From contig KZ111149.1 of assembly GCA_002077045.2 (NCBI GenBank), forward strand, positions 52,641-86,120: 33,480 nt of DNA, written 5' to 3'. The notes below the pieces were generated by a model. The model saw nothing but the letters and a program-made list of their open reading frames with translations. It was not told the DNA's origin and made no database searches. Below are positions 10,223 through 19,397 of the stretch, piece after piece (position 1 is the stretch's first letter; each line of letters starts with the position of its first letter). Source of the DNA: Rachicladosporium sp. CCFEE 5018 (taxonomy: Eukaryota; Ascomycota; Dothideomycetes; Cladosporiales; Cladosporiaceae). A program made the translations under genes and the position numbers.

Positions 10223-10822
10223 TCATCCTCCCTCCTTCTTTCCCCCCTCAACGACAAAGAACCGCCCCACTTTCTTCCCAGCCATACCCATCACGTCTCC
10301 CATCTCCTCCTCCACTCCCTCTCTTCCCTCCCCCTTCCCTCCGTCCCGCAGCCTCCTAATCCTCCGATGATACCTCCCAACCACTTTCTCCTTCCCCAAC
10401 GCCTCCTTCAGCGCCTCCAACCCAAGCTCCGACTCCTTCTCCCCCTGCTTCGTCTCATCTCGCAGTCCTTGCAAAGGCTCCACACCCGTCGTGTCCACAC
10501 TTTGAATCTCGTTTACGAAGTGGAGGTGTTGAGACAGGCTGGCTAAGAGGCTACTTTCTTCGGCTTCAGAGGCGGGGGGTGGGAGGGCGGAAAGGCGGAG
10601 GAGGTGGTGAAGTTGTTTGGAGGTGATTTCTGGGGTTGTGGTGGAGGTGGATGGCGAGGCGGAGGGGAGTAGGGAGGCGACGGACCAGGTTGGCTTGGAG
10701 AGGAGGGCTGCGACGTCGATTGCGGAAGGGGTGGTGGAGTTGAAGCGGGTAAGATTGCGGCGGAGTGATGGGATAGGCCTGCAGCGCAGGGCACTGCGGA
10801 GTGGAAAATACTGGAGGGCCAT
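10223..10822 (-). CDS. GatC-like mitochondrial glutamyl-tRNA(Gln) amidotransferase subunit (Gta3 type)
   Basis: This single-exon gene encodes 199 aa. The N-terminus MALQYFPLRSALRCRPIPSL and following RRNLTRFNSTTPSA is Arg/Ser-rich without acidic residues and fits a mitochondrial targeting sequence. The GatC-like core spans about residues 75-135 (ITSKQLHHLLRLSALPPP, LLASLSQHLHFVNEIQSVDT, VEPLQGLRDET). It matches the small GatC subunit that holds GatA and GatB together in the complex converting Glu-tRNA(Gln) to Gln-tRNA(Gln) in mitochondria. The charged C-terminus (RRIRRLRDGGKGEGREGVEE and MGDVMGMAGKKVGRFFVVEG) resembles the tail of filamentous-fungal members. Translation could be read from 10852 only with a non-ATG codon, so the ATG at 10822 is used. 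It is divergent from the gene at 10981. Confidence 0.85.
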   Translation of the reverse strand: MALQYFPLRSALRCRPIPSLRRNLTRFNSTTPSAIDVAALLSKPTWSVASLLPSASPSTSTTTPEITSKQLHHLLRLSALPPPASEAEESSLLASLSQHLHFVNEIQSVDTTGVEPLQGLRDETKQGEKESELGLEALKEALGKEKVVGRYHRRIRRLRDGGKGEGREGVEEEMGDVMGMAGKKVGRFFVVEGGKKEGG

Positions 10823-10980
10823 GCCGCTATACGCCGCTACACAGACATCCACCCTGCATATAAACCGAGTAATCGCAGTGCATCGTGACCATCAAGGTGA
10901 AGTCCCCGCCAAGACACCCAACTCCAATCCATGCCCATATCCGCCCCCCCACTCCTCTCCATCACCCTTCACGTCTCACA
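10823..10980. promoter_or_regulatory. Compact divergent promoter with a TATA-like element
   Basis: These 158 bp separate the GatC-like gene (minus, ATG 10822) from the small membrane protein gene (plus, ATG 10981). A CATATAAA element lies at about 10857-10864, about 117 bp before the plus-strand ATG and reading TATAAA on that strand. A C/T-rich tract (about 10918-10980) leads into the plus-strand ATG, a common arrangement in filamentous fungi. Confidence 0.5.
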
Positions 10981-11349
10981 ATGTCCGGTCGCGGTTACGC
11001 CTTCGCCGGCACCGTCGCCGCTTCCGCCTTCGCCATCCTCACAGTCTATACCTCTCTGGGACCCGAACTAGCCAAGCAAGCCGCTGAGCGAGATGGCCAG
11101 CGGATAGAGGGTCTCGTGGCAACGCATGACACTATCACGGAGAAGGATAGCAAGGATACGATCATCAGCCGGGCGATAGCGAGTGATTTCAAGCAAGCGG
11201 CTGAGGAGTTGAAGGCACCGGGAAAGGCGGGGGGTTTTGCGTGGAAGATCAGGGAACGGATTTGGGGGAGTGAGAAGGGTGACGAGGCCGAAGCGGTGGC
11301 CATGACGGGCGAGGACAAGGAGCAGGAGATGAGGGAGGGGAAGACGTGA
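10981..11349 (+). CDS. Small single-pass membrane protein, unknown function
   Basis: This short intronless gene encodes 122 aa beginning MSGRGYAFAGTVAASAFAIL. Residues about 5-27 form one hydrophobic helix, with a basic residue before it and a charged, helix-prone soluble part after it (KQAAERDGQRIEGLVATHD, KDTIISRAIASDFKQAAEEL, GFAWKIRERIWG). The ATG at 10981 has a CACAATG context; an upstream in-frame ATG at 10885 would add a Pro/His-rich stretch with no family look and was rejected. The shape (N-terminal anchor, small soluble tail, next to a mitochondrial translation gene) would suit an inner-membrane or ER accessory protein, but I do not recognise the family. That location is inference only. 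Confidence 0.65.
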   Translation: MSGRGYAFAGTVAASAFAILTVYTSLGPELAKQAAERDGQRIEGLVATHDTITEKDSKDTIISRAIASDFKQAAEELKAPGKAGGFAWKIRERIWGSEKGDEAEAVAMTGEDKEQEMREGKT

Positions 11350-12088
11350 AGGGTATTGCTGATAGGACTGAAATGGCTGCGCGCAGCCAACTATTAATAC
11401 ATCGAATGGGAAAGCACGCTCGCTCGCCATAGCAGAGGCGTTCCAAGTAGCGGGCCTCACCTCGATATCTGCTCTCTCTGGCATTCAGTCAGGTCTCTGC
11501 ACGGTCTCGCAAACGGGATGATAGCCCTGACCTGCCATTGGCAGTGATCTGGATTCGTGGCGAGCCCGTTGCGCCGAGCCTACCTCTTCCGAACCAGGCA
11601 CCCGTGACTCCATGCATCTGACCACCGAGGGCCCACTCATGGCTATGGATCCAACGGACCTAGAGGCATGGTAGCAAAGAAAGTAGAGAGGTAGACCTCC
11701 CGCGTCGGTGGCCATCGCAAGACTCTCTCGTCGACGCTGCGAGTGCGATACAGCGATAGCGACGAAGTGTATGGTAGCGTCAGCTTGGTCATTGTAAGGG
11801 GGAGTGTACAGCGGAAATGACAGAACGACGTAAGGCGACGATGGCGCATCGGCCCTCGCCACCTCGACAGGCGCATTATAAGTAATCAAGAGGGGAAGAC
11901 TCGGGATCAGAGTGAAGTGATGCGCTAATGCGCCCGGACTTGGTGTAGTATTTTCATAGCTTCAATCGAGTCTTTGGCTCGCTGGACAATTTCGTCCTTA
12001 TCAAGTCCACCCTCCAGATCGCGGCTGCAGGATGGCAGCCCACATAATGTCATTCCTTCTTTCTCCATATCTCCAACGAAACCTTCCT
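11350..12088. other. Convergent intergenic region
   Basis: This 739-bp region lies between the 3' ends of the small membrane protein gene (plus) and the tryptophan synthase gene (minus). Short open frames occur (minus 11485-11889, minus 11925-12107) but none has recognisable domains. I treat the region as 3' UTRs and spacer. Confidence 0.45.
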
Positions 12089-14455
12089 CTAGAACCTCAA
12101 ATCCCACCCAATCTTCGGCCCAATGACCGGCAGCTCCTCCGCCACGCTCTGCACATCCTTGTCACCTCTGCCAGAAAGATTGATGACGATGTTTTCGTGC
12201 TCTTCCATCGTCTTGGCAAGTTCGATAGCGCCGAAGACAGCATGTGCTGTCTCAAGCGCAGGGATGATGCCCTCCAGCTCAGATAGCAGTTTGAACCCGA
12301 TGAACGCCTCCGCGTCCGTCGCAGCAATAAATTTCGCCCTCTCGCTGTCTTTCCACCCACTCAACTCCGGTCCAACACCAGGGTAATCTAGCCCAGCGGA
12401 AACAGAGTGCGTATCCGTGATCTGGCCCTCAGCATTTTGCAGAATGTAAGTTCTCACTCCATGCAAAACTCCCGGCTTGCCGCCAGAAAGCGTGGCAGAA
12501 TGGCGACTTGTCTCTATGCCGTCACCCCCGGCCTCGACACCAAGCAGCTTCACGCTCTTGTCCTCGGCGAACGGCGCAAACATCCCCGCGGCATTGCTGC
12601 CTCCGCCCACGCAGGCTACTACTGCGTCGGGGAGACGCCCTGTGAGCTCTTTCATCTGTTCTTTCGTTTCCTGGCCGATTACGGATTGGAATGTCCGCAC
12701 GATGGTCGGAAAGGGGTGGGGACCGATCGCTGAGCCTATTATGTAATGAGTGTCTTTTAGAAGTGTTACCCACGATCTCATGGCCTCGTTGACGGCATCT
12801 CGCAGCGTCCTCGTGCCAGCTTCCACAGCCACCACGGAGGCACCCAGGAGCTTGATCCGGAAGACATTCAGCGCCTGCCGCCGCACATCCTCAGCGCCCA
12901 TGTAGATCGTACACTTCATGCCGAAGCGTGCGCACACTGTCGCAGTGGCTACGCCGTGTTGTCCAGCTCCTGTCTCGGCGATGATGGCTGTCTTGCCGAG
13001 TCTTCGCGCCAGCAGAACTTGACCCATTGCGTTGTTGATCTTGTGGCTTCCGGTGTGGTTGAGGTCTTCGCGCTTGAGGTAGATGTTTGCTCCTTTGCCT
13101 TTGGGGCAGTGTTGGCGTACGTAGTCGGTTAGGCGATCCGACTTGTGGAGGGATGATGGCCGAGACATGTAAGGGTAGAAGGACCTGAACTCCTCCCAGA
13201 ATTTCGGATCGTTCCGAGCAGAGTCGAAGCCTTTCTCAAGTTCTGAGAGACAGTCCATGAGCGACTCGGGGACGTATTGGCCACCGAACTGGCCGAAGCG
13301 TTGTGGCATAAGTTCGGGGTCTGGTTCATCTGTATTCAGGGCTTCCAGCTGATCGACTATGTTGGGACCAGAGGGTTCCTTGACTACTGCGTCGACGTGG
13401 ACGACACCGTTCGAGGGATCACTCTCGCTTGCTGGCTTCTCCGTAGGATCTTCGGTAGAGATCTCCTTCGGTGCCTCGCCGTTTGACTTGTTGATCCAGC
13501 CGCTGCCGTCGCCCTTAGGGTTGGCGTCGGTGCTTATTGCATGGCCGTTGACAGCTGTGCCATTACTGCTGCCATTCGTCTCGCCGTTGCTATGTCCATT
13601 CGCGCCGTTGGACTCGCCGTTCGTATGCCCATTAGTATGTCCGTTCACAGATACCTTCACATTCCGCCGTTGCGTGATGCTGTAGCAGTACTCCTCAACA
13701 GCCTTCGGTCCCTCACCTTCAGGGGCATTCTTCAGCGTATTGATGATCTGACTTCCAATGACAACACCCTCCGCCACGTTCCCAACCTCCACAAAGTGCT
13801 CCCTCGTGCTCACACCAAATCCAACAGCCGCGGGCACACCCTTGCTGAACTTATGCACCTTCTCTAGCAAATCCGGCAGTCCACTGCTCAGCGCCCCAGT
13901 CGCACCCGTGACTCCCATCCTGCTCACAACGTAGATGAACGAATCCGCAATCGAGCAAAGCAGCTTCATCCTCTTCTCCGACGTCGCCGGCGCAATGAGC
14001 GGCACATAACTCAACCCATAATTCGTACAATGCCCACGAAACCTCACAGCCTCCTCAGGCGGCAGATCAACCATGATAAACCCATTCACCCCCGCCTCCT
14101 TAGCATCCTGCAGCATCTTCTCCTCGCCATACGCCAGTAGCGGGTTATAATACCCCATCAACAGCACCGGCGCTCTCAGCCCTTCCTTCCGTGCATCCCG
14201 CACAATCTGCAAGCAGTCTCTCGTGGTTGTGCCATTCTGCAGAGAAATGGTATTTGCGGACTGGATTGTCGGGCCGTCGGCTATGGGATCTGTAAAGGGC
14301 GTGCCGAGCTCGATTATATCTGCGCCGCCGGCTTCCATTGCCAGAAGCGTCTGCGAGGTCGAGGCTATGGTTGGGTAGCCGGCTGTTGTGTAGGTTACGA
14401 GGGCGGGGCGGGACTCGCGTTTCGCGCGCGCGAAGGCGGATTTGATGCCCTCCAT
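12089..14455 (-). CDS. TRP5: Bifunctional tryptophan synthase (alpha-beta fusion)
   Basis: The enzyme makes the last two steps of tryptophan synthesis: indole-3-glycerol phosphate to indole (alpha), then indole plus serine to tryptophan (beta, PLP). The gene is intronless and encodes 788 aa. The alpha barrel spans about residues 1-250 (ELGTPFTDPIADGP, GYYNPLLAYG, IAPATS, SRMGVTGATG, GFGVSTREH). The beta part starts at about 383 (FGQFGGQYVPESLM) and carries LKREDLNHTGSHKINN with the PLP-binding lysine at 472, the ETGAGQHG loop and the phosphate-binding GGGSNA. It ends GWDLRF. The alpha-then-beta order is the usual fungal fusion (yeast TRP5, Neurospora trp-3, Aspergillus trpB). The linker, about 265-380, is unusually long, includes Asn-Gly-His/Ser repeats, and explains a length above the roughly 700-720 aa I expect. 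Two TGACTC cores lie upstream. Confidence 0.97.
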   Translation of the reverse strand: MEGIKSAFARAKRESRPALVTYTTAGYPTIASTSQTLLAMEAGGADIIELGTPFTDPIADGPTIQSANTISLQNGTTTRDCLQIVRDARKEGLRAPVLLMGYYNPLLAYGEEKMLQDAKEAGVNGFIMVDLPPEEAVRFRGHCTNYGLSYVPLIAPATSEKRMKLLCSIADSFIYVVSRMGVTGATGALSSGLPDLLEKVHKFSKGVPAAVGFGVSTREHFVEVGNVAEGVVIGSQIINTLKNAPEGEGPKAVEEYCYSITQRRNVKVSVNGHTNGHTNGESNGANGHSNGETNGSSNGTAVNGHAISTDANPKGDGSGWINKSNGEAPKEISTEDPTEKPASESDPSNGVVHVDAVVKEPSGPNIVDQLEALNTDEPDPELMPQRFGQFGGQYVPESLMDCLSELEKGFDSARNDPKFWEEFRSFYPYMSRPSSLHKSDRLTDYVRQHCPKGKGANIYLKREDLNHTGSHKINNAMGQVLLARRLGKTAIIAETGAGQHGVATATVCARFGMKCTIYMGAEDVRRQALNVFRIKLLGASVVAVEAGTRTLRDAVNEAMRSWVTLLKDTHYIIGSAIGPHPFPTIVRTFQSVIGQETKEQMKELTGRLPDAVVACVGGGSNAAGMFAPFAEDKSVKLLGVEAGGDGIETSRHSATLSGGKPGVLHGVRTYILQNAEGQITDTHSVSAGLDYPGVGPELSGWKDSERAKFIAATDAEAFIGFKLLSELEGIIPALETAHAVFGAIELAKTMEEHENIVINLSGRGDKDVQSVAEELPVIGPKIGWDLRF
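13545..13650 (-). repeat. Asn-Gly-rich repeat in the tryptophan synthase linker
   Basis: On the minus strand this stretch encodes repeated NG dipeptides followed by H, T, S or E (such as NGHTNGHTNGESNG), about residues 268-303 of tryptophan synthase. It is a low-complexity hexa- to nonanucleotide repeat between the alpha and beta domains and probably a flexible spacer that can change in length. Confidence 0.7.
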
Positions 14456-15129
14456 GGTGGATGGTTATGTGTCGAGTTCTTGGTGAGAGTTCAGGTCTGC
14501 TGGGTTTCGTAGAGGTGTCGTCGGGAGTATTCGGTGTGTTGGCTTTCGGGACTATGGAACGATGACAATCGGGATCAGAACGGAGAGGGAAGTTATGGTC
14601 AACGAGGAGTAGAGGTGGTGTTTAGTAAGAGGGGATTTGTGGAAATGTGTGACTGTTAAGGTAGCTTACATTCGCCCGCGAGATCAAATTTCCAATGGAT
14701 GACTCTGTGCCAGACCCCCACGTCCACTTTAACCATGGCGGGGTGCAGAACAAGGGTCCAACCGATATGAGCTACCTTACAGCCTACGTGTATTAGTGCA
14801 AGGCAGGACTACGATCAGAGGCCTGATATCCAGCGATAAGGGTGTCTTGGAAGGATGGCGCTGATAGACGGCTTAAAGGAGTCACTCGGCGAATTCGTAA
14901 GCCTGACAAAGGAAGCAAAAGCTCGAGCAAGAATGGAAGGTCGTGCATAGAAATCAGTTCTTCTTGATTTATAAATCTCGCATGCGCCTTGATGTGTGCA
15001 GGGCCAACAAGGTGCTTTGACGGGAGCAACAAGTACCTCGCTATGAACGCTGTCAGATGCAACACCCATGCTATACCCATTTCCACCCCACTGCCCACTC
15101 CACGGATCATTCGCCACTCAAGACCATCC
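14456..15129. promoter_or_regulatory. TRP5 upstream region and calcipressin 3' flank
   Basis: This 674-bp region contains the promoter of tryptophan synthase (ATG at 14455, minus) and the 3' flank of calcipressin (stop at 15130). TGACTC cores, the six-base core of the Gcn4/CPC1 site TGACTCA, occur at 14700-14705 (plus) and 14879-14884 (minus orientation, read as GAGTCA), 245 and about 425 bp upstream of the ATG. This agrees with general amino-acid control of tryptophan genes but is a short motif that can arise by chance. No gene is supported; the frames at 14793-15117 are weak. Confidence 0.45.
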
Positions 15130-15894
15130 TCAACTCTCCATCAACTCGACCGGCGGCCGACTAGTATGTGCAAATATCTTCTTGTCCCCCATATCCTTAT
15201 CCTCATCCGGACTCTCCGTCGTGTCCTCCACGCTTATCGCCGGCAACCCAGGCGAATCGCCATGATCCGCTGGGTCAAACACTACCGTCCCCGTCCCGCT
15301 CCTTCCCCTCCCAGTCTTCACCCTCGGCTGCCCGAACCCGTTATTCTTCGCGATCGCTGGGTCGTCCTCGTCCATCGCATCCTCCGGCCCTGGCCTTGCG
15401 TGAAGTTTTGCGAGCGCGGAGGCGAGATCTTCGGCGTGTACTTCCTTGTTTGGAGGACCCTCGTCGCGCATCTCCCACCCCATAGGCGGGCTCGGCGGCG
15501 GCGATATAAAGAACAGCCGATCCGCTTTGGGCAAATGCAAATGCTGGTCCTCGGGATTTATTCGCGTTTCTTGACCGAAGTAGACTCGTACTCTGTTTCC
15601 CAGCACCGTCTCGCCATCCAGCGCCTTTCGCATGGCAATTGCATCTTCGGTGCTGTAAAATGTGACTATGATCCTTCGGAAGCTCTTCAGTGGGCTGAAC
15701 GAATACAAAGGTGCCTGGGCGATAAGGGCTGCTTGGATTGATTGGAGGTTCTCGGGCGCGAAGATGTCGAGGGAGGCGAGGTTGGTGATGAGTAATGTGT
15801 TGCTCGGTGGAGAAGGTGTGATCAGAGGTGGGAGGTCTGAGAGGTCGATTGATAGGTTTGGTGATTGTCGCCTTGAGCGCGGTGGGGAGGTGGA
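15130..15894 (-). CDS. RCN1: Calcipressin (regulator of calcineurin), N-terminus lost in assembly gap
   Basis: The frame is open from the N gap to the TGA at 15132-15130, giving 254 visible residues. The RRM-like domain begins PPSNTLLITNLASLDIFAPE and continues SFSPLKSFRRIIVTFYSTED, LGNRVRVYFGQ. It is followed by the family signature FFISPPPSPPMGWE, the Ser-Pro motif diagnostic of calcipressins (FLISPPxSPPxGW). Near the C-terminus, PAISVED resembles a PxIxIT calcineurin-docking motif. Calcipressins bind and modulate the Ca2+/calmodulin phosphatase calcineurin in the cytosol. Sequence upstream of the domain (SPPRSRRQSPNLSIDLSDLP) is open to the gap, so the start codon and possibly a first intron lie in unsequenced DNA. 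No intron is seen in the part present. Confidence 0.92.
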   Translation of the reverse strand, partial: STSPPRSRRQSPNLSIDLSDLPPLITPSPPSNTLLITNLASLDIFAPENLQSIQAALIAQAPLYSFSPLKSFRRIIVTFYSTEDAIAMRKALDGETVLGNRVRVYFGQETRINPEDQHLHLPKADRLFFISPPPSPPMGWEMRDEGPPNKEVHAEDLASALAKLHARPGPEDAMDEDDPAIAKNNGFGQPRVKTGRGRSGTGTVVFDPADHGDSPGLPAISVEDTTESPDEDKDMGDKKIFAHTSRPPVELMES

Positions 15895-15994
15895 NNNNNN
15901 NNNNNNNNNNNNNNNNNNNNNNNNNNNNNNNNNNNNNNNNNNNNNNNNNNNNNNNNNNNNNNNNNNNNNNNNNNNNNNNNNNNNNNNNNNNNNN
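15895..15994. other. Assembly gap (100 N)
   Basis: Exactly 100 unknown bases are present. That round number is commonly used for scaffold gaps of unknown length, so distances across this point should not be trusted. The gap removes the start of calcipressin and the end of the frame at 15995-16391. Confidence 0.95.
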
Positions 15995-16391
15995 CAATCG
16001 TCTGTCCCTCCTGAAGTACCGAAAGCCTCCTCGCTGCTCCAATGCTGTTCAGAGTCGACGTAGAGGATTTGGCGCTGGGATTGGCACCGACAGTCAATGC
16101 CGGTCGTGACTGCGATGCTTTCGTAGCGTCCTTGCTGCCCATGTTGTCGGCGCTGACCGCCGAGTCGTGGGATGGCTTACGTCCAGCCTCGAGCGACGAT
16201 TTCCGGGAGGTCTCGAATGTGCCGGACAGCTGCTTCTTTAGCTGCTGGCGGACATGGGGTCGATTCAACTCCAAGTACGATGTCTTTAAGACTTCGCCAT
16301 CCGGACTCTGGTCGCGCTTGCCACTCTTCGACCTCGATAGGCGAAGCTTGACCGGTGGTGGAACAGAAAAGACCGCAGCCCTGGGCACCAT
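15995..16391 (-). CDS. Basic, Ser-rich hypothetical protein fragment next to the gap
   Basis: A minus-strand frame with an ATG at 16391-16389 is open for 132 codons to the edge of the N gap. It begins MVPRAAVFSVPPPVKLRLSR and continues with a moderately helical basic part (LKTSYLELNRPHVRQQLKKQ) and a Ser/Ala-rich low-complexity stretch. I recognise no domain. It may be the 5' part of an independent gene whose 3' end is in the gap, or, if the gap is small, an N-terminal extension of the calcipressin gene. Calcipressins I know of do not start this way, so I favour a separate gene. The frames through the 100 Ns cannot be used because the gap length is unknown. Confidence 0.45.
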
Positions 16392-18371
16392 CTTCGTGTG
16401 ACCTGGTTGCCAGGTTGGCCGTTGTGATCGCTAGCGGCGAACTGTAAACTGTGGCTGAGATCCTTGACAGAGGCCCTCTCTCAAACGGATGACTGAGATA
16501 ACATAGATGAGTAGTGTCGATCTGTCTGATCTATACAATGTTCATAGAGAATGCAATCGTCAAGTCCAGGTCGGTGAGTTGGAGTGAAAACCGTATGTCA
16601 CCAAGCAGGCGTAGTTTGGATGCGGTGCAGCTCCATCATCTTCCGATCAAGCGGCAGGGCATTATGAGCTGCCAAGTTTGATATGCCTTAGCCGCGCAAC
16701 GATTGTGCCACATACGGGTGTGACCCAGTTTCCAGGCCCGATGTGCTCAGCGTGGAGTCGAGACAAGGGTGTGCGGAGTCTAGCTTGCCGAGATTCGTTT
16801 CGTTGCTGTGGCAGGGCGGGACGTTTCACAATCCAGACTCCACAGTCCAGCCTTGCACAGCTTAGGTCGATAGCGTGGCTGGGCGTGTAATTGGCATGAA
16901 GTGAGGTGGTGAATGTCGATTGAGTGGAAGGCGTGAAGTGCCAAAGTTCCAGCTTCCCCATCGCGCCTTCCTCGCCGTCGCAATCCTGGCATTTCGAAAA
17001 CTTGAAGATGCAAGATTTCCCAATGCAGCTCGCGCTGAGCTCGAACAGGGTCATCCCATACCGACGATCTTCTTTGCACAGCCACATCCGCCACAGTTGC
17101 TGACGCAAGGCACCAGATAGATAGCTGATTCTCGGAGCTTTCTTGTGTTTAGCGAAACCTACCCACCTTGTCAACGGACGATGTGCCGAGCAGATCCAGC
17201 GCACCACTGTGCCTGTTCCTGGTCGGCACCCCGGCCGACAATACTACGAGTCGAAGGACCGAGGATGTCTTGACCAGTCTACGCAGCAGTGCCCGAGCCT
17301 GAGACCGCCGCATCTTCGGCGCGCTGACCTGCCGAGATCAATCAGCCGAGAACAAATTCGATGGCGGCCTCGTATCCTTGTCAATAACAGACCAAGAGAA
17401 TGCCTCTGCATAGGCGCCGTGGCGTGTGTATCAGGCCCTACATCCATAATATCACGAGGATGGCAATGTCTGCGAGTTGAGATTCGGTAGTGCAATATTA
17501 CTCACGTTGCTGGCCCTGGTGTCCCCGTGACCGGCGCTGGAGAACACGTCTACACAAGAATCAATCTTCCGAAGGCATCGCAAGAACGATAGTGTTGGAT
17601 CGATCTTGGCAGCGCACACGCAAGCACAGCGTGCACCATGAGAACGGAGCGTTGGCAAGGCAAAGCGCTTTCAAGACTTGTGCGAAGCAGCTGACCAATT
17701 ACAGAGACGGTCGTGGAAACAACGATTTGGGGGTGGTCTGTGGTCTACCACGCAACAGATCATGTTGTGCGGACGAATAGAACTCTTCACATCAAAACGT
17801 CTTACGGCCAATGCTGAGCCAGAACTGCCTGTCTTCTCAAGCACGACTTGGCGCACGCCTCTCGGTAGTAATATGATGATCCTGTCTTTGGCCGCATCTT
17901 CTGGTCTCGTAATGCGCAAGCTAAAACGAGCGCTCCACTATCATGCTCTTCCTCGAAGAGAATGTGGAGGGTCGATACAGTAGAGCGGAATGCTCGCGCT
18001 CGAAACAACGCGAACGCATGAGACTGGGGAGGAATAGTGCTGTACGACTTCACTTCGGTCACCTTCACTTCAATTCATCACCGCGCAAGTGTCACTGAAT
18101 CGGGCTACGGGCTGCACTGAATCCATTGATGGCAGCAGTGAAGGTAGATCGAGGTCTTGGTCCATCACTTCATCTTCTCCCGTAGCAGCTCTCGTGTAGC
18201 TCGTGATCATGCACGTGTCAGGCAGTACGGTAAGTAATGCCTCCAGCATCTCTATGTAAGTGCACTCTCTCTCACACGCTCTGCCACCCTTACCAACACA
18301 GCGCGCTAATACAAGCGCTTTGCCAACAGCATCGACGATCTTCGACATAGCAACCCACACTCATCGATCTC
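16392..18371. other. 2-kb region without a supported gene
   Basis: Several frames of 60-180 codons occur on both strands, the longest being minus 16662-17207, but they depend on non-ATG starts or lack domain-like sequence. The minus-strand frame around 16900-17100 is Cys-containing (CIGKSCIFKF, CQDCDGEE) and might be an exon of an unrecognised small gene. The last 200 bp form the upstream region of the gene at 18372 and include a minus-strand frame (ATG at 18348) that I do not accept as a gene. No tRNA or repeat array was seen. Confidence 0.4.
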
Positions 18372-19397
18372 ATGGCAAGCACCGCCATTAGCCAAAAGGG
18401 GACGATGGACGACCGTCACCATGGTCAAGTTGATCTCGCTACTGGAACAATGGACGCCTCATATCACCAACAAAGCCTCAACGATCCTCCCTTCAACCCC
18501 TTCCTCAAATGGCACAATACCACGACCGCCTCCAAGATGCCAGTCTGGGAGCCTGCAGACTACCTCAAAGCGCACAAAATCGCAACAAAGATCGAAGCCA
18601 TGAGCATCAGCCGTTTCCAATCTATGAAATCTTACATCAAGCACAACACCTTCAAGGACACACACACCCTCCAGCCCGGCGAGCACACTATTTTCAAGGA
18701 GCAAGACCGCAAGCGCGTCGCTGCTGCGGCGATGTTCGTCCTCGGCAAAGTTACGGATGCAGTCATGGAGCCATTCACTAGCATTGCGCCAAGCCAGAAT
18801 ACTTTCGACCGGGAGGGACAGGAGGATAAGATGGCGAAGTACAGTAGTACTGTTCAGAAGGCGACGCTTACTTACCTTAAGGAGGCTGTCACTAAGCTTG
18901 TGGAGATCACCGGTGGCGAAGACGCATGGAAGGATGCTACTGACGCGGAGATCGAGGCACTCCTTGCCGGCCTCTTCGACCAGCACCCCCTCACCGTCTC
19001 TAAGCACTGCTTCCTCTACGAGAACGAAGCGGCGGACTTCGAGAAGATCTGGGCTGGCGAATGCGCTAATGCTGCGGAGTGGCAGGAAGTCTGTCGCAAG
19101 AAGTTTATTCTGCTCACCCTCGCGACATACAAGCTACGTGTGAGGAAGGGGAAATCTTTCGCTGAGGAGACCGAGAAGTGGACTGAGAAGGTCACCAGGA
19201 AGGATATGAAGAAGCTGTACGAGGTTTGGGATGGGCATATGGGTGAGGGTGAGCTGCGCGAGCTCGTCGACGGCATTGGGGGCATTAGGGAGTTGCCTGC
19301 ACGCGTATTCCGTTGCGCTGGCTCGGCACGGGATGACAAGGTTTCGAGGTGGTTTGAGAAGGGGTTTCTGGCAATTTACGAGGACATGGGATTGTAG
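18372..19397 (+). CDS. Hypothetical 341-aa protein with a decayed downstream paralogue
   Basis: This is an intronless gene of 341 codons. There is no signal peptide and no transmembrane segment, and the protein looks soluble and mostly helical. Recognisable blocks are SKMPVWEPADYLKAHKIAT (about 54-72), EQDRKRVAAAAMFVLGKV, YLKEAVTKLVEITGGEDAW, DFEKIWAGECANAAEWQEVC, RKKFILLTLATYKLRV and KDMKKLYEVWDGHM. These same blocks reappear, broken, in the sequence 19839-20960, which supports the frame as a real and once-duplicated gene. I do not recognise the family and assign no function. The start ATG (18372) precedes a polar N-terminus (MASTAISQKGTMDDRHHG); a downstream in-frame Met at about codon 12 is possible. 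An open polar frame just past the stop (about 19412-19579) could be a further exon, but no convincing splice was found. Confidence 0.75.
   Translation: MASTAISQKGTMDDRHHGQVDLATGTMDASYHQQSLNDPPFNPFLKWHNTTTASKMPVWEPADYLKAHKIATKIEAMSISRFQSMKSYIKHNTFKDTHTLQPGEHTIFKEQDRKRVAAAAMFVLGKVTDAVMEPFTSIAPSQNTFDREGQEDKMAKYSSTVQKATLTYLKEAVTKLVEITGGEDAWKDATDAEIEALLAGLFDQHPLTVSKHCFLYENEAADFEKIWAGECANAAEWQEVCRKKFILLTLATYKLRVRKGKSFAEETEKWTEKVTRKDMKKLYEVWDGHMGEGELRELVDGIGGIRELPARVFRCAGSARDDKVSRWFEKGFLAIYEDMGL

Noticed and set aside
11925..12107. Small minus-strand frame just downstream of and overlapping the end of TRP5
   Set aside because: TRP5 already ends at its normal GWDLRF terminus, and the 60-residue frame overlaps it in another frame without independent support.
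16662..17207. Minus-strand 181-codon frame with several cysteines
   Set aside because: It relies on a non-ATG start, shows no signal peptide or known domain, and the cysteines are not regularly spaced. A spliced small gene cannot be excluded but is not supported.
18070..18360. Minus-strand frame directly upstream of the 341-aa gene
   Set aside because: The longest version needs a non-ATG start, the ATG version lies in the presumed 5' region of the plus-strand gene, and the translation has no recognisable character.
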